Positions 6,642-6,763 of a stretch of DNA of 6,763 nucleotides are shown piece after piece. The DNA is from Pseudomonadota bacterium (GTDB taxonomy: Bacteria > Pseudomonadota > Alphaproteobacteria > Rhodospirillales > UBA2165): assembly GCA_027592155.1 (NCBI GenBank), contig JAQCKY010000118.1, forward strand, positions 1 to 6,763. The letters are read 5' to 3'. Every line of letters begins with the position of its first letter. Position 1 is the stretch's first letter. A program made the translations under genes and the position numbers. Below the pieces are notes generated by a model. That model was not told the origin of the DNA. It ran no database searches and worked only from the letters and a program-made list of their open reading frames with translations.

Positions 6642-6763
6642 GTGGTGAACAAGGCCGATATCGGATACAGCACCGCGCGTTGCGCCTTGGGGCGGGTTTT
6701 AATCGCGGCGACATCAGAAGGGCTGTGCTTCCTCGGGTTTGGCGATCTGGTGCGCGATCTTGA
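6642..6763 (+). CDS. ogt: O6-alkylguanine-DNA alkyltransferase, N-terminal part (3' truncated by window)
   Basis: An open frame of 40 codons runs off the end of the window. The translation includes IGYSTARCALGRVLIAATSE and then GLCFLGFGDLVRDL. This closely resembles the start of the methylated-DNA--protein-cysteine methyltransferase domain as found in Ada and Ogt, with a beta-hairpin of the form YxxxxCxLGRxLVAxTxxGLC. Such proteins repair O6-methylguanine by moving the alkyl group to a cysteine in a PCHR motif, which would lie beyond the window. An in-frame stop at 6630-6632 rules out an upstream AraC-type domain, so this is a stand-alone transferase rather than a full Ada. The start is GTG 6642 or GTG 6645, with AGGG (6631-6634) or GAGGG (6636-6640) as the ribosome site. 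The close spacing to the metallopeptidase gene suggests co-transcription. Confidence 0.75.
   Translation, partial: MVNKADIGYSTARCALGRVLIAATSEGLCFLGFGDLVRDL

Overview
The window looks like ordinary chromosomal DNA of an alphaproteobacterium. By eye the base composition is moderately GC-rich, the genes are tightly packed, and GTG and TTG starts are used. The gene families fit this: a large AsmA-family envelope protein, a SCO1/SenC copper chaperone, a YcgN-type cysteine-cluster protein, a YgjP-type zinc metallopeptidase and an Ada/Ogt-type DNA repair protein. A Rhodospirillales-like host is a guess from protein flavour only. I see no mobile element, CRISPR array, tRNA, rRNA or phage gene.

Layout: (1) 1-3516 (+) holds an AsmA-family protein whose first few codons lie before the window. 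(2) 3523-4524 (-) holds a polytopic membrane protein with the CobD/CbiB fold, converging on asmA with a gap of only 6 bases. (3) 4525-4675 is a divergent intergenic region with a candidate promoter for the CobD-like gene. (4) 4676-5311 (+) encodes SCO1/SenC. (5) 5312-5399 is a short gap with small palindromes. (6) 5400-5876, 5876-6637 and 6642 onward (+) are YcgN, a YgjP/DUF45 metallopeptidase and the start of an O6-alkylguanine-DNA alkyltransferase. These last three are packed with a 1-base overlap and a 4-base gap, so they are probably one transcription unit, possibly read through from sco1.

Functionally, AsmA, the CobD-like protein and SCO1 belong to the cell envelope: lipid or outer-membrane homeostasis, an inner-membrane protein of unsure activity, and copper delivery to cytochrome oxidase. 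The downstream trio is cytoplasmic and has no obvious shared pathway. The most interesting item is the CobD/CbiB-like protein. It keeps the C-terminal family signatures and the overall architecture but has lost several of the most conserved polar motifs of the cobalamin enzyme. It may be a repurposed paralogue rather than a true adenosylcobinamide-phosphate synthase. No other cobalamin gene is present in the window.
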